Shown here: piece by piece, positions 6,388 through 12,825 of the stretch | How positions within the stretch are numbered: the stretch's first letter is position 1 | Layout: each line of letters begins with the position of its first letter | Source of the DNA: Leptospira sp. | GTDB taxonomy: Bacteria; Spirochaetota; Leptospiria; Leptospirales; Leptospiraceae | Direction: 5' to 3' | Assembly: GCA_027531445.1 (NCBI GenBank) | Contig: JAPZRK010000122.1 | Location: 1-12,825 of the forward strand | DNA: 12,825 nucleotides | Program-made: the position numbers and the translations under genes | The notes under the pieces: model-generated | Told to the model about the DNA's origin: nothing | The model's input: the letters and a program-made list of their open reading frames with translations, nothing else | Database searches by the model: none

Positions 6388-7782
6388 CTATTTCCAGTTT
6401 CTGATATCTACAAAATGACCTTCGATGGCAGTGGCCGCAGCCATGGCTGGTCCGACCAAATGGGTTCTACCACCCTTGCCTTGCCTTCCTTCGAAGTTCC
6501 GATTTGAAGTTGATGCACATCTGTCTCCTGGTGAAAGAACGTCATCGTTCATCGCAAGGCACATAGAACAGCCTGGATTCCTCCATTGAAATCCCGATTC
6601 AATGAATATTTTATCCAGCCCTTCTGCTTCCGCTTGGCGCTTGACACGTCCGGAGCCTGGAACGATGATCGCTTCGACAGTTGGGCTCACCTTTTTACCT
6701 TCCACCGTTTTTGCGACAACGCGCAAATCTTCGATTCTCGAATTTGTGCAAGAGCCAATAAATACTTTGTTTACTTTTATGTCTGAAAATTTTTGACCTG
6801 GTTTTAAATCCATATACGCTAAAGCAGACTCAGCAGACTTTTTTTGAACAGGATCAGAAAAATCAGATGGGCTTGGAACTGTTGACGTTACAGGTAAAAC
6901 TTGTCCTGGTGAAGTCCCCCAACTTACCATGGGAGCAATTTGTGAGGCGTCTAAAACAACTGTTTTGTCATACTTTGCACCAGCATCCGTTGCGTAAGCT
7001 CTCCACTTTTTTTCAGCAAGATTCCAATCTTCTCCCTTTGGAGCATAGTCTCTACCTTTGATGTACGAAATCGTTGTATCATCTGGTGAGATGAGTCCAG
7101 CACGAGCTCCGGCTTCAATGGCCATGTTACAGATGGTCATACGACCTTCCATTGACAAAGATCGAATCGCCTCGCCCGTAAACTCAATGACGTAGCCTGT
7201 AGCTCCGTCTGTTCCGATCTTTCCAATGATCGCAAGCACAATGTCTTTTGCGGAAACCAAAGGAGATAATTTTCCATCTACCCTGATTTCCAACGTTTTC
7301 GGTTTCTTTTGGACAAGCGTCTGGGTAGCGAGTACGTGTTCCACTTCGGAAGTTCCAATTCCAAAGGCAAGAGCACCAAAAGCCCCGTGAGTTGCCGTAT
7401 GGGAATCACCACAGACAATGGTCATTCCAGGATGAGTGATCCCTAATTCAGGAGCGACAACGTGAACGATTCCGTTGTCCGGATGGTTGATATCAAAAAG
7501 ATTGATTTGGTTTTCCTTGCAATTGTTCTCCAAAGTTTTCATTTGTAGAACAGCAATAGGATCAATTTTACTTAGATCCTTGGTTCGTGTGGATACGTTA
7601 TGATCCATGGTTGCATAAGTTGCATCTGGTCGTCTAACCTTTCGCCCAGTAAGTTTTAAATTTTCGAATGCCTGTGGGCTTGTAACTTCATGGACAAGGT
7701 GGCGATCAATATAAATGATGCAGGTTCCGTCTTCGTCATCAACCAAATGATCGTCCCAGATCTTCTCAAACATTGTTTTCAT
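6388..7782 (-). CDS. leuC: 3-isopropylmalate dehydratase large subunit
   Basis: Catalytic aconitase-family subunit, 464 residues, full length. The three [4Fe-4S] ligands are Cys345 (in GSCTNSR), Cys405 and Cys408 (in NPGCSMC). Substrate-site motifs VCGDSHTATHGAFG (123-136) and GSGRVKRQAEAEGL (376-389) are intact, and the C-terminal NRNFEGRQG block (428-436) is present. It works as a heterodimer with the adjacent LeuD on leucine, and probably citramalate, intermediates in the cytosol. The start at 7782 is favoured over the ATG at 7773 because AAGGGG (minus strand, 7792-7797) lies 9 bases upstream. The gene is preceded by a 79-bp leader with repeated GGGGTA elements (separate entry). Confidence 0.97.
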   Translation of the reverse strand: MKTMFEKIWDDHLVDDEDGTCIIYIDRHLVHEVTSPQAFENLKLTGRKVRRPDATYATMDHNVSTRTKDLSKIDPIAVLQMKTLENNCKENQINLFDINHPDNGIVHVVAPELGITHPGMTIVCGDSHTATHGAFGALAFGIGTSEVEHVLATQTLVQKKPKTLEIRVDGKLSPLVSAKDIVLAIIGKIGTDGATGYVIEFTGEAIRSLSMEGRMTICNMAIEAGARAGLISPDDTTISYIKGRDYAPKGEDWNLAEKKWRAYATDAGAKYDKTVVLDASQIAPMVSWGTSPGQVLPVTSTVPSPSDFSDPVQKKSAESALAYMDLKPGQKFSDIKVNKVFIGSCTNSRIEDLRVVAKTVEGKKVSPTVEAIIVPGSGRVKRQAEAEGLDKIFIESGFQWRNPGCSMCLAMNDDVLSPGDRCASTSNRNFEGRQGKGGRTHLVGPAMAAATAIEGHFVDIRNWK

Positions 7783-7861
7783 TCGGACATACCCCTTCTT
7801 AAGTCATACCCCGTACTGGGGGTAGAACGTCCAGAGAATTTGAAATCAAATGACCTTGGAA
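7783..7861 (-). promoter_or_regulatory. leuC leader with RBS and repeated GGGGTATG elements
   Basis: This is the longest gap in the minus-strand run and lies just before leuC. Read on the minus strand it contains TACCCC (7824-7819), then GGGGTATG (7812-7805), then a second GGGGTATG (7795-7788). The second copy overlaps the leuC ribosome binding site AAGGGG. The TACCCC can pair perfectly over six bases with either GGGGTA copy: with the first to make a small hairpin that leaves the RBS free, or with the second to mask the RBS. The two pairings exclude each other. No leucine-rich leader peptide, T-box sequence or U-tract terminator was found. A regulatory role is inferred only. Confidence 0.4.
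7838..7851. repeat. Palindrome ATTTGA-AA-TCAAAT upstream of leuC
   Basis: Perfect 6-bp inverted repeat with a 2-bp centre, beginning 11 bases after the preceding lipoprotein stop on the minus strand. Its symmetry suits a dimeric repressor operator. The inner core TTTG-N4-CAAA resembles the leptospiral LexA pattern as I remember it (TTTG-N5-CAAA) but is one base short. Chance occurrence in AT-rich DNA cannot be excluded. Confidence 0.3.
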
Positions 7862-8701
7862 TTATGGTGTTTGAACTGTCGTTCCACTTTGGTAGGTCCC
7901 TGACGTGCAAAGCGCCTGCGCTGCAGAGGTATTTGCAATGATCGGAGAGGTATAGACAGAAACTATGGTCCCGACGCTTGAAGTTGTCAGCTTGCATGAC
8001 CCGACAACATTCGTCTCAGTGCATTTTGAGGTTTGTTTTGTACCTCCAGAGAGACAGTCCGAAAACAAACCGTAATAATTTTGACAGATCCCAGTGGAGG
8101 AACTATTGTCACATGCAAACTTAAAGGTGGATGTTGAAGAAGTCCCATTCAAAAGATCGGTTAGAGTTGAATCTGAAACAGACTGCAGAGCTGTCCCCGT
8201 GGCGATTACCGTCAAACCGTCTGTTTGATAATTGGATTTGCTGTAAAGATAAAGAAGATAGCTACCAGACTTTAAAAAACTAATCGTTGTTGTGCTCCCA
8301 ACAACGGTCAAATTATACTCAGTACCTGTAATCGCCCTAGTATCAGAGTCCAAATTCAATGGACAGCTACTTGATAGATAGACGTTTGGAGACAATACTT
8401 GATTAAAAACTATGTTGGTTGCAATTTGTGCACCTTTGACTTGCACGATAGCGTAGTATGTGTCTCCAACGAGTCGAGTATTTACAACTTGCGAAGTCGT
8501 CGAAACATTCGTGTAACCTGCTTTCAGCTGATTCGATATACCCGCAACGGTGCAACCATCGGCTCCTGATTCACGAGCCAAAAGGGATGCGGCGGTAGAA
8601 GATGTGTCATCCGACTTTGTATTACATGAAAGAATGAAAAAACATAATATCAAAAAAAGATTCAAAGAGCGGATAAAATCAATGTTAAATAATAAAGTCA
8701 T
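7862..8701 (-). CDS. Cysteine-rich Ser/Thr-rich lipoprotein, unknown function
   Basis: I do not recognise this 279-residue protein beyond its export class. The N-terminus is hydrophobic (12-25) and ends FILSC, a good lipobox with Cys26 as the expected lipidated residue. A Ser/Thr/Asp-rich tether follows. The mature part is rich in Ser, Thr, Asn and Gly and contains eight further Cys (50, 113, 197, 206, 216, 227, 236, 265), six of them in the last 83 residues. An even number clustered this way suggests disulfides in an envelope or surface domain. The middle (~75-170) has alternating hydrophobic residues consistent with a beta-sandwich. Its ATG directly follows the FHA-protein stop (TAAATG), with AGGGG a few bases upstream, so the two are probably co-translated and may work together. 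Confidence 0.8.
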   Translation of the reverse strand: MTLLFNIDFIRSLNLFLILCFFILSCNTKSDDTSSTAASLLARESGADGCTVAGISNQLKAGYTNVSTTSQVVNTRLVGDTYYAIVQVKGAQIATNIVFNQVLSPNVYLSSSCPLNLDSDTRAITGTEYNLTVVGSTTTISFLKSGSYLLYLYSKSNYQTDGLTVIATGTALQSVSDSTLTDLLNGTSSTSTFKFACDNSSSTGICQNYYGLFSDCLSGGTKQTSKCTETNVVGSCKLTTSSVGTIVSVYTSPIIANTSAAQALCTSGTYQSGTTVQTP

Positions 8702-10189
8702 TTATCTACCCCTAAAGGAAAAAATTGTCTTTCCGATCCGAATCTCATCCAAATCATGTAAAGCTTTGGGTCTAAGCAACTTCTTACCATTTAATAACAC
8801 ACCTGATTCAGATGCGCAATCAAAAAGTAAATGTCGACCTCTAACCTTTTTGATCTTTGCATGAATTAGGTTTACATAAGGATCTGACAGCATTAAGTCA
8901 CATTCTTCACTTCTTCCAATCGTAGTTTCTTCTGACTGGATTGGATACTTCGATCCACTCAAATTTCCATCCTTAAATACGATGACTGCAGTATGGTAGG
9001 TTTCACCAAAAATCTCTTCTCTATCTAAATATTTTGCAATAATCTCGTTCTCTCTAGCCTTTTCAGCCACGTCTCCATATACTCGTTCGTATATTTCGAC
9101 CTCATTTTTGCTTCTTTCCGTATCTTCTGTTGGAGAGGCTATTTTTCTAATCGTTGGAACTTTGGATTTTGTATTAAAAGAATCTTTTGATTTTGCTAAA
9201 TCAAATCCTCTTAAATAAAATAGAACAGAAAAACACAATATAATAAAAAAGAAAAGTACAGGATAAAAAACGAACGGATCAATGAACTTTAGATAGAGTG
9301 AATTTAAAGCTGAGATTTCATAAGGAAAGGTGACGCCACCTTCTTCACCAAAAGAGATGTTTACATTTAAATTAGATTGTGACCAAACCGAAACATTCCA
9401 AGGAGAGATATAGACCAAACGCACTTTAGGAAGACTCGCGGTATTTAATTCTTGGAAGAGATTTCCGATTCCATCTTCACTCGTAATTGCGAAAAACTTT
9501 CCATTCACATAACTTGCAAGTTTCGTCGTTTCCAAACTATTTGGTGATACGACAAAAACTTTTAAATTTTCTTGATTTACTTTCTTTGCAAAATCTGCAA
9601 TACGGAATTTATCCTCCCATTCCGTTTGTAAACTTACTGTGATCAAAATTTTATTAGCATGATCGTCGTTCTTCATTCTGTTTACGACCTTTTCCCAAGA
9701 TCGAAGCGGAAACTTTGGATCCTTTTCTTTTGGAAGCGAAAAAGAAGGTGAAAGTTTGGAAGCCGGAATACCTTCAAAAAAATGAAATTGATCGTCTGAT
9801 TGGACATTCAAATAAAATCGACCTTTGGATTTTTCAACCAGAGATGCAATATTATGCGAAAATTGCATTAGCCATTTTTTCTCTTCCCAATTCGCATAAC
9901 TTGGAATAGATAAATAAACATGTAATGGAAATGGTTCAGAGTGTACGGACAAATTGTAATCTGATGCTACTTTTTTCGCAGTATTTAACTCTTCCGTGAT
10001 TAGAACTTCCTTTTCTATTGAAAGCAAGTTTTCCCGAACTTTCAAATCAACGGATATTTGTGGATAACGACTCGTATCGAAATCAATGATCTGATACTTT
10101 GCTTCGGCATTCACTGATTTTGAAAAAGAAAAGTAAAAAAATAATAGAAAGCTATAAAGGACAGATTTAAGCAAAGATTTGGTGTGCAT
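8702..10189 (-). CDS. Signal-peptide, single-TM protein with C-terminal FHA domain
   Basis: Protein of 495 residues from the chosen start. Residues 1-28 look like a signal peptide (ends KSVNA before EAKYQ). A long extracytoplasmic region of ~275 residues follows; its ILITVSLQTEWEDKF and KVFVVSPNS strands suggest an alpha/beta, possibly vWA-like fold, but no MIDAS D-x-S-x-S is visible. One strong membrane segment lies at ~306-326. The C-terminal FHA domain (~411-493) would be cytoplasmic and bind phosphothreonine peptides. Its GRS (425-427), LSD and His443 are kept, but the usual Ser three residues before that His is Asn440, and the late loop reads SGVLLNG. The longer frame from 10225 adds 12 residues before the signal peptide; I use the ATG at 10189, which overlaps the ABC gene by 23 bases. 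Its partner kinase is unknown. The adjoining lipoprotein gene suggests an envelope role. Confidence 0.75.
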   Translation of the reverse strand: MHTKSLLKSVLYSFLLFFYFSFSKSVNAEAKYQIIDFDTSRYPQISVDLKVRENLLSIEKEVLITEELNTAKKVASDYNLSVHSEPFPLHVYLSIPSYANWEEKKWLMQFSHNIASLVEKSKGRFYLNVQSDDQFHFFEGIPASKLSPSFSLPKEKDPKFPLRSWEKVVNRMKNDDHANKILITVSLQTEWEDKFRIADFAKKVNQENLKVFVVSPNSLETTKLASYVNGKFFAITSEDGIGNLFQELNTASLPKVRLVYISPWNVSVWSQSNLNVNISFGEEGGVTFPYEISALNSLYLKFIDPFVFYPVLFFFIILCFSVLFYLRGFDLAKSKDSFNTKSKVPTIRKIASPTEDTERSKNEVEIYERVYGDVAEKARENEIIAKYLDREEIFGETYHTAVIVFKDGNLSGSKYPIQSEETTIGRSEECDLMLSDPYVNLIHAKIKKVRGRHLLFDCASESGVLLNGKKLLRPKALHDLDEIRIGKTIFSFRGR

Positions 10190-10946
10190 GTTCCAGTGCT
10201 TTCCCATATTCTGTTTCTGGTTCAAATTTTTTATCCTTTACCTGTAGGGTTTCGATCACCCTACCTTCTTTCATTATCGTAATTTGAGATGCCAGACTTG
10301 CGACGATACGGAGGTCATGCGAAATAAAAACAACGCCAGAGCCCGAAGTCTTTGCCATTTCTTTAACTTTTGAGAGCACCCAAAATTCGGTAGATGCATC
10401 TAGCCCCGTGGTTGGTTCATCTAAAACGAGAATACGCGGATTGGCAAGGAAAGCGAGAGACAAACAAATCCGCTGTTTTTCACCTCCCGAGAGTGTTGAT
10501 GGGAGTCTCGATAGCGTAGAATTGTCCAATCGAATGCCCATATCTTGCCAGAGAGAAAGAATGCGTTCTTTATCAAAAGGTTCATCCAAGCCAAAACGAA
10601 AGAAATCCGAAATTTGATCTCCCAAGGGACGATAGGGATGGAAAGCAAGATTCGGGTTCTGCGGGACAAGAAACAATCGTTTCGCTTGCCCATAAGAGTG
10701 GAGTCTGGCTCTTGATTCTTCGAAGCTCAAACCCAAAATAGACCAATGTTTCGAATCCAAACTCCATCCTTCTGGAATCAAACCAAAAAGAGAGTAAGCA
10801 AGTGTAGTTTTTCCTGATCCCGATTCTCCAATAACAGCATGGATCTGATTGGATGATAGGGATAAATCTATTGATTTCCAAACTTGATGCTTGTTATGCG
10901 AATCTAAATTCGCACCTTGAATTTGGATCAAAGAACTCAAAATCAA
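10167..10946 (-). CDS. Lone ABC transporter ATP-binding protein (Opp/Dpp/Nik type)
   Basis: Single nucleotide-binding domain of 259 residues. Walker A is GESGSGKT (40-47), the Q-loop glutamine is Gln96 in VPQNP, the signature is LSGGE (152-156), Walker B is ILVLDE (172-177) followed by PTTGLD, and the switch histidine is His210. All are intact, so it should hydrolyse ATP. The sequence style is that of oligopeptide/nickel importer ATPases (DppD/NikD), but no permease, binding protein or second ATPase is nearby. It may serve transporter subunits encoded elsewhere. No ATG lies near the N-terminus. The TTG at 10946 overlaps the gmhA TGA as TTGA, consistent with coupling; other TTG codons a few residues later are possible starts. 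The gene ends inside the FHA-protein gene. Confidence 0.88.
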   Translation of the reverse strand: MILSSLIQIQGANLDSHNKHQVWKSIDLSLSSNQIHAVIGESGSGKTTLAYSLFGLIPEGWSLDSKHWSILGLSFEESRARLHSYGQAKRLFLVPQNPNLAFHPYRPLGDQISDFFRFGLDEPFDKERILSLWQDMGIRLDNSTLSRLPSTLSGGEKQRICLSLAFLANPRILVLDEPTTGLDASTEFWVLSKVKEMAKTSGSGVVFISHDLRIVASLASQITIMKEGRVIETLQVKDKKFEPETEYGKALEHAHQIFA

Positions 10947-11530
10947 TCCAATCCAAATAGATCTTTTTCGATGATACTACATAAAATATGCCCAATCAGG
11001 ATATGAGATTCTTGGATACGAGCAGTGACTTTAGAAGGCACAATCAATTCAATAGTTCCTTGTCCTTTCAGTAGCCCACCGTCTCCTCCCAAAAACAGAA
11101 GAGATCTCATACCAATTCTCTTTGCTTCCTCTAAAGCCAAAATTATATTCTTGGAATTTCCAGATGTGGTGATTCCAACGAATAAATCTTCTGGTCTACC
11201 AAAAGCCTCAATCTGTCGTTTGAAAATCTGTTCATATCCGTAATCATTGGAACAGGCGGTAAGTACTGCTTGATCTGAATTTAATGCCAAGGCTGGAATG
11301 GCCCTTCTCTCGTTGCCACCTTTGTAGCGAACAACCAGCTCTGCCGCAATGTGAGAAGCATCACAACTTGATCCGCCGTTCCCGCAAAAATACAAGATAC
11401 CCTTTCTGTTCAATACATCAGTACACAAGTTACCAGCCTCTTCGATAGCGGGCATTAAATTTTGTAAGACCAATGCCTTAACATCTATAGATTCTTGGAT
11501 GGCAGTTTGAATTAGTTGCTTATGTTTCAT
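10943..11530 (-). CDS. gmhA: Sedoheptulose-7-phosphate isomerase (SIS domain)
   Basis: SIS-fold isomerase of 195 residues (E. coli GmhA is 192). It converts sedoheptulose 7-phosphate to glycero-manno-heptose 7-phosphate, the first step toward nucleotide-activated heptose for the LPS inner core. Visible family motifs are CGNGGSSCDASHIAAEL (49-65) with catalytic Glu64, ALNSDQAVLTACSNDYGYE (82-100), TTSGNS (121-126), and RIQESHILIGHILC (171-184) with His181 as the likely catalytic base. The neighbouring WaaE-like glycosyltransferase supports an LPS-core role. The start at 11530 has GAGA a short distance upstream and overlaps the preceding gene by 11 bases. DiaA-like SIS proteins are the alternative, but the active-site pair favours GmhA. 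Confidence 0.92.
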   Translation of the reverse strand: MKHKQLIQTAIQESIDVKALVLQNLMPAIEEAGNLCTDVLNRKGILYFCGNGGSSCDASHIAAELVVRYKGGNERRAIPALALNSDQAVLTACSNDYGYEQIFKRQIEAFGRPEDLFVGITTSGNSKNIILALEEAKRIGMRSLLFLGGDGGLLKGQGTIELIVPSKVTARIQESHILIGHILCSIIEKDLFGLD

Positions 11531-12281
11531 TTTCTATCTCACGCCTTGTTTTGATTAGATTGATTTTTTCAGAGAATTCTCGTAGGACCTTGCCAAAACC
11601 GAAAATATTTTTGTTTTTACCGTGCGGATAGTTGGTTTCAGTCGTTTTGCCGGAGTTTAAAAAAAAGTATTCATCCCTAACGAGTAGAAGCTGTCGTTCG
11701 GTAGCAACGGATTCAAAAAAGGTCTTTAAATCTTCGCCTAGAGCTAATATCAAAAGAGCCATCGAATTTGCGGAAATCTGGAGTAGAAGCTGTTCTTTCC
11801 AAAAGGTTTCCCATTCAAGAATGATCCTCCAATCGGGAACTCTTTCCTGATGGAGCTGGAAATCCAACTCTGCCCGCGGTAAATCGATCCTTTGCAAAAA
11901 TCCTTCGATGGAGGAAAAGTCAGATTGGATCGCTCTGTTTAATTCACCTTCATCTATAAAAAGAATGCCGGTCACCTTACCATCCTTATTGGTATAGAGA
12001 CTGTTGCCTGTTGCGACCACAACGGAAAAAGAATCCCCATCCAATCGAAATAGCTTTTCGTTGGTTTTGTTTACCTTATATCCAGATCGTTCTACAACTA
12101 AACCTTGTTCCACTTGCTTTGTCAGTAGAACTGTCTTCCATTTTTCAGATGCAAGTTTCCATTCAACATGAAAACTTTGCGGTCTTTTTTTCGGAGGTTC
12201 AGGTTGTGAATCAGTTTTTTTTCTCGACAGGATTCCACCAAATAATCGTTTTAAAAACGTCGATTTATTCTTTTTTGCCAT
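11520..12281 (-). CDS. Conserved-looking hypothetical protein in the LPS-core cluster
   Basis: I do not recognise this 253-residue protein. The N-terminus is strongly basic and Lys-rich (MAKKNKSTFLKRLFGG, then SRKK and PPKKRP) with no signal peptide or convincing membrane span, so it is probably cytosolic or peripherally membrane-bound. Residues ~35-110 are beta-rich with charged turns (LDGDSFSVVVATG, VTGILFIDEGE). Residues ~155-200 look helical and hydrophobic (a Trp/Leu-rich WKEQLLLQI, then MALLILALGEDLKTFF). The tail is basic. It overlaps both neighbours (17 bases with the glycosyltransferase, 11 with gmhA), which ties its expression to LPS synthesis. AAAGGACT immediately before the ATG provides the RBS, although spacing is short. 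Confidence 0.75.
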   Translation of the reverse strand: MAKKNKSTFLKRLFGGILSRKKTDSQPEPPKKRPQSFHVEWKLASEKWKTVLLTKQVEQGLVVERSGYKVNKTNEKLFRLDGDSFSVVVATGNSLYTNKDGKVTGILFIDEGELNRAIQSDFSSIEGFLQRIDLPRAELDFQLHQERVPDWRIILEWETFWKEQLLLQISANSMALLILALGEDLKTFFESVATERQLLLVRDEYFFLNSGKTTETNYPHGKNKNIFGFGKVLREFSEKINLIKTRREIENET

Positions 12282-12825
12282 AGTCCTTTCTCACATTGGA
12301 AGGCCGGTCTATAAAATTATGCTCAAGTTCATACATTTTTGCATATTTGAGAAAGGTAGAAAAGCTGGAAGCTAGTGCAATATAGAGTCCTGGTATTCCG
12401 TCTAAAAAGCCAAATTTGAAAATAAAAATCTCAAAAAATTTCCCTATGGGTTTGAGCAATGATTTCATTAGGGAAAACTTTTGACCTTTTGTTTGCCTTG
12501 AAAAGGCAACGATAGAAGAGAATTGATTGATGGTTGTTAATTGATGAGAAAAATCCACAAAACTATAATGTAAAATATTCCCTTTCATTACTTTCCCTTT
12601 TTTCGAATCTACAATTTGGATGAAATCGTGTGGATTCTCACCTACCCATTTTGCATATTTCTTTTGAAAGAGACGATATCTTCTAACTGGATACCATCCG
12701 CTATGCCTAATCCACCTTCCCATATGAAACGTTAGGCGAGCAATTTGAAATCCTTGTATTTCATCAGAAATCGGTTGATTTAAAAACTGTTGTATTTCCT
12801 TTCTTAGTTCCTCATCCACCCGTTC
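12265..12825 (-). CDS. Family 2 glycosyltransferase, LPS core type (WaaE/KdtX-like), 5' end outside the window
   Basis: Only the C-terminal 186 codons are present. The frame stays open to the window edge and reads E-R-V-D-E-E-L-R-K-E-I there, matching the D-A-D-E-R-V family pattern just after the nucleotide-sugar site, so the GTG at 12819 is internal and not the start. Other recognisable parts are the HMGRWIRHSGWYPVRRYRLF segment, where these enzymes have a G-x-W-I-x-H-x-G-W-Y-P signature, a conserved late GFLDGIPGLYIA stretch, and FLKYAKMYELE. Relatives transfer sugars, such as glucose in WaaE, to the LPS inner core at the cytosolic membrane face. The catalytic N-terminal half cannot be judged. 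It overlaps the next gene by 17 bases and sits upstream of gmhA, which fits LPS-core assembly. Confidence 0.85.
   Translation of the reverse strand, partial: ERVDEELRKEIQQFLNQPISDEIQGFQIARLTFHMGRWIRHSGWYPVRRYRLFQKKYAKWVGENPHDFIQIVDSKKGKVMKGNILHYSFVDFSHQLTTINQFSSIVAFSRQTKGQKFSLMKSLLKPIGKFFEIFIFKFGFLDGIPGLYIALASSFSTFLKYAKMYELEHNFIDRPSNVRKDYGKKE

Noticed and set aside
7807..7824. TACCCC/GGGGTA hairpin as a rho-independent terminator
   Set aside because: The stem is only six pairs and neither strand has a T-tract after it, so a regulatory reading is more plausible.
7838..7851. LexA/SOS box
   Set aside because: The core is TTTG-N4-CAAA, one spacer base short of the leptospiral pattern as I recall it, and no SOS gene is adjacent.
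7779..7997. 72-codon minus-strand frame ending ATGTCCGAATGA at the leuC start, as a possible leader peptide or coupled gene
   Set aside because: Most of it lies over the cysteine-rich lipoprotein gene in another frame. It has no RBS and no run of leucine or isoleucine codons, so it is neither a leucine attenuator peptide nor a real gene.
10190..10225. Upstream ATGs extending the FHA-protein N-terminus by 6 or 12 residues
   Set aside because: They lack a clear RBS and dilute the signal peptide. The ATG at 10189 fits better, though the choice is not certain.
12265..12819. GTG at 12819 as the true start of the last gene
   Set aside because: The frame remains open to the window edge, and the sequence there is internal to the glycosyltransferase family, just after the D-A-D-E-type motif.

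Overview
The window looks like chromosomal DNA of a Leptospira-type spirochaete. The evidence is indirect: moderately AT-rich DNA, lipoproteins with relaxed spirochaete-style lipoboxes, a heptose/LPS-core gene next to a family 2 glycosyltransferase, and adjacent leuC-leuD genes. By eye the base composition fits a saprophytic-clade Leptospira better than L. interrogans, but this is inference and no rRNA or other phylogenetic marker is present. No tRNA, rRNA, CRISPR array, insertion sequence or phage gene was seen.

Layout. On the plus strand (80-4333) there is a patatin-like phospholipase with an N-terminal cyclic-nucleotide-binding-like domain. After a 107-bp gap comes a very tight four-gene cluster (1912-4333). 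It encodes two paralogous secreted lipoproteins that each carry a C-x4-C-H motif, a YceI-like periplasmic lipid-binding protein and a DUF5777-type outer-membrane beta-barrel. Spacing is 3 bp, then a GTGA overlap, then an ATGA overlap, so the four are almost certainly one translationally coupled operon. The minus strand (12825 down to 4360) is one long unidirectional run. It reads: the C-terminal part of a WaaE/KdtX-like glycosyltransferase, an unknown 253-aa protein, gmhA, a lone Opp/Dpp-type ABC ATPase, a membrane protein with a C-terminal FHA domain, a cysteine-rich lipoprotein, leuC, leuD, a secreted FKBP-type prolyl isomerase, and a divergent cysteine-synthase-fold protein. The two strands converge at 4334-4359 with no convincing terminator.

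How the genes fit together. The plus-strand cluster is the most interesting part. All four products carry export signals, and the set (small C-x4-C-H cytochrome-like domains, YceI, DUF5777 barrel) resembles gene groupings I recall from Bacteroidota. It looks like an uncharacterised cell-envelope redox, haem or lipid module. The upstream end of the minus-strand run (glycosyltransferase, unknown gene, gmhA) belongs to LPS inner-core/heptose synthesis. leuC and leuD form isopropylmalate isomerase, which in leptospires is also expected to serve isoleucine synthesis by the citramalate route. leuC is preceded by a 79-bp leader whose repeated GGGGTA elements allow two mutually exclusive pairings, one of which would cover the ribosome binding site.

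Several start codons were set inside longer reading frames, using signal peptides, ribosome binding sites and overlap logic: 2748 rather than 2721, 3281 rather than 3269, 5745 rather than 5805, and 10189 rather than 10225.
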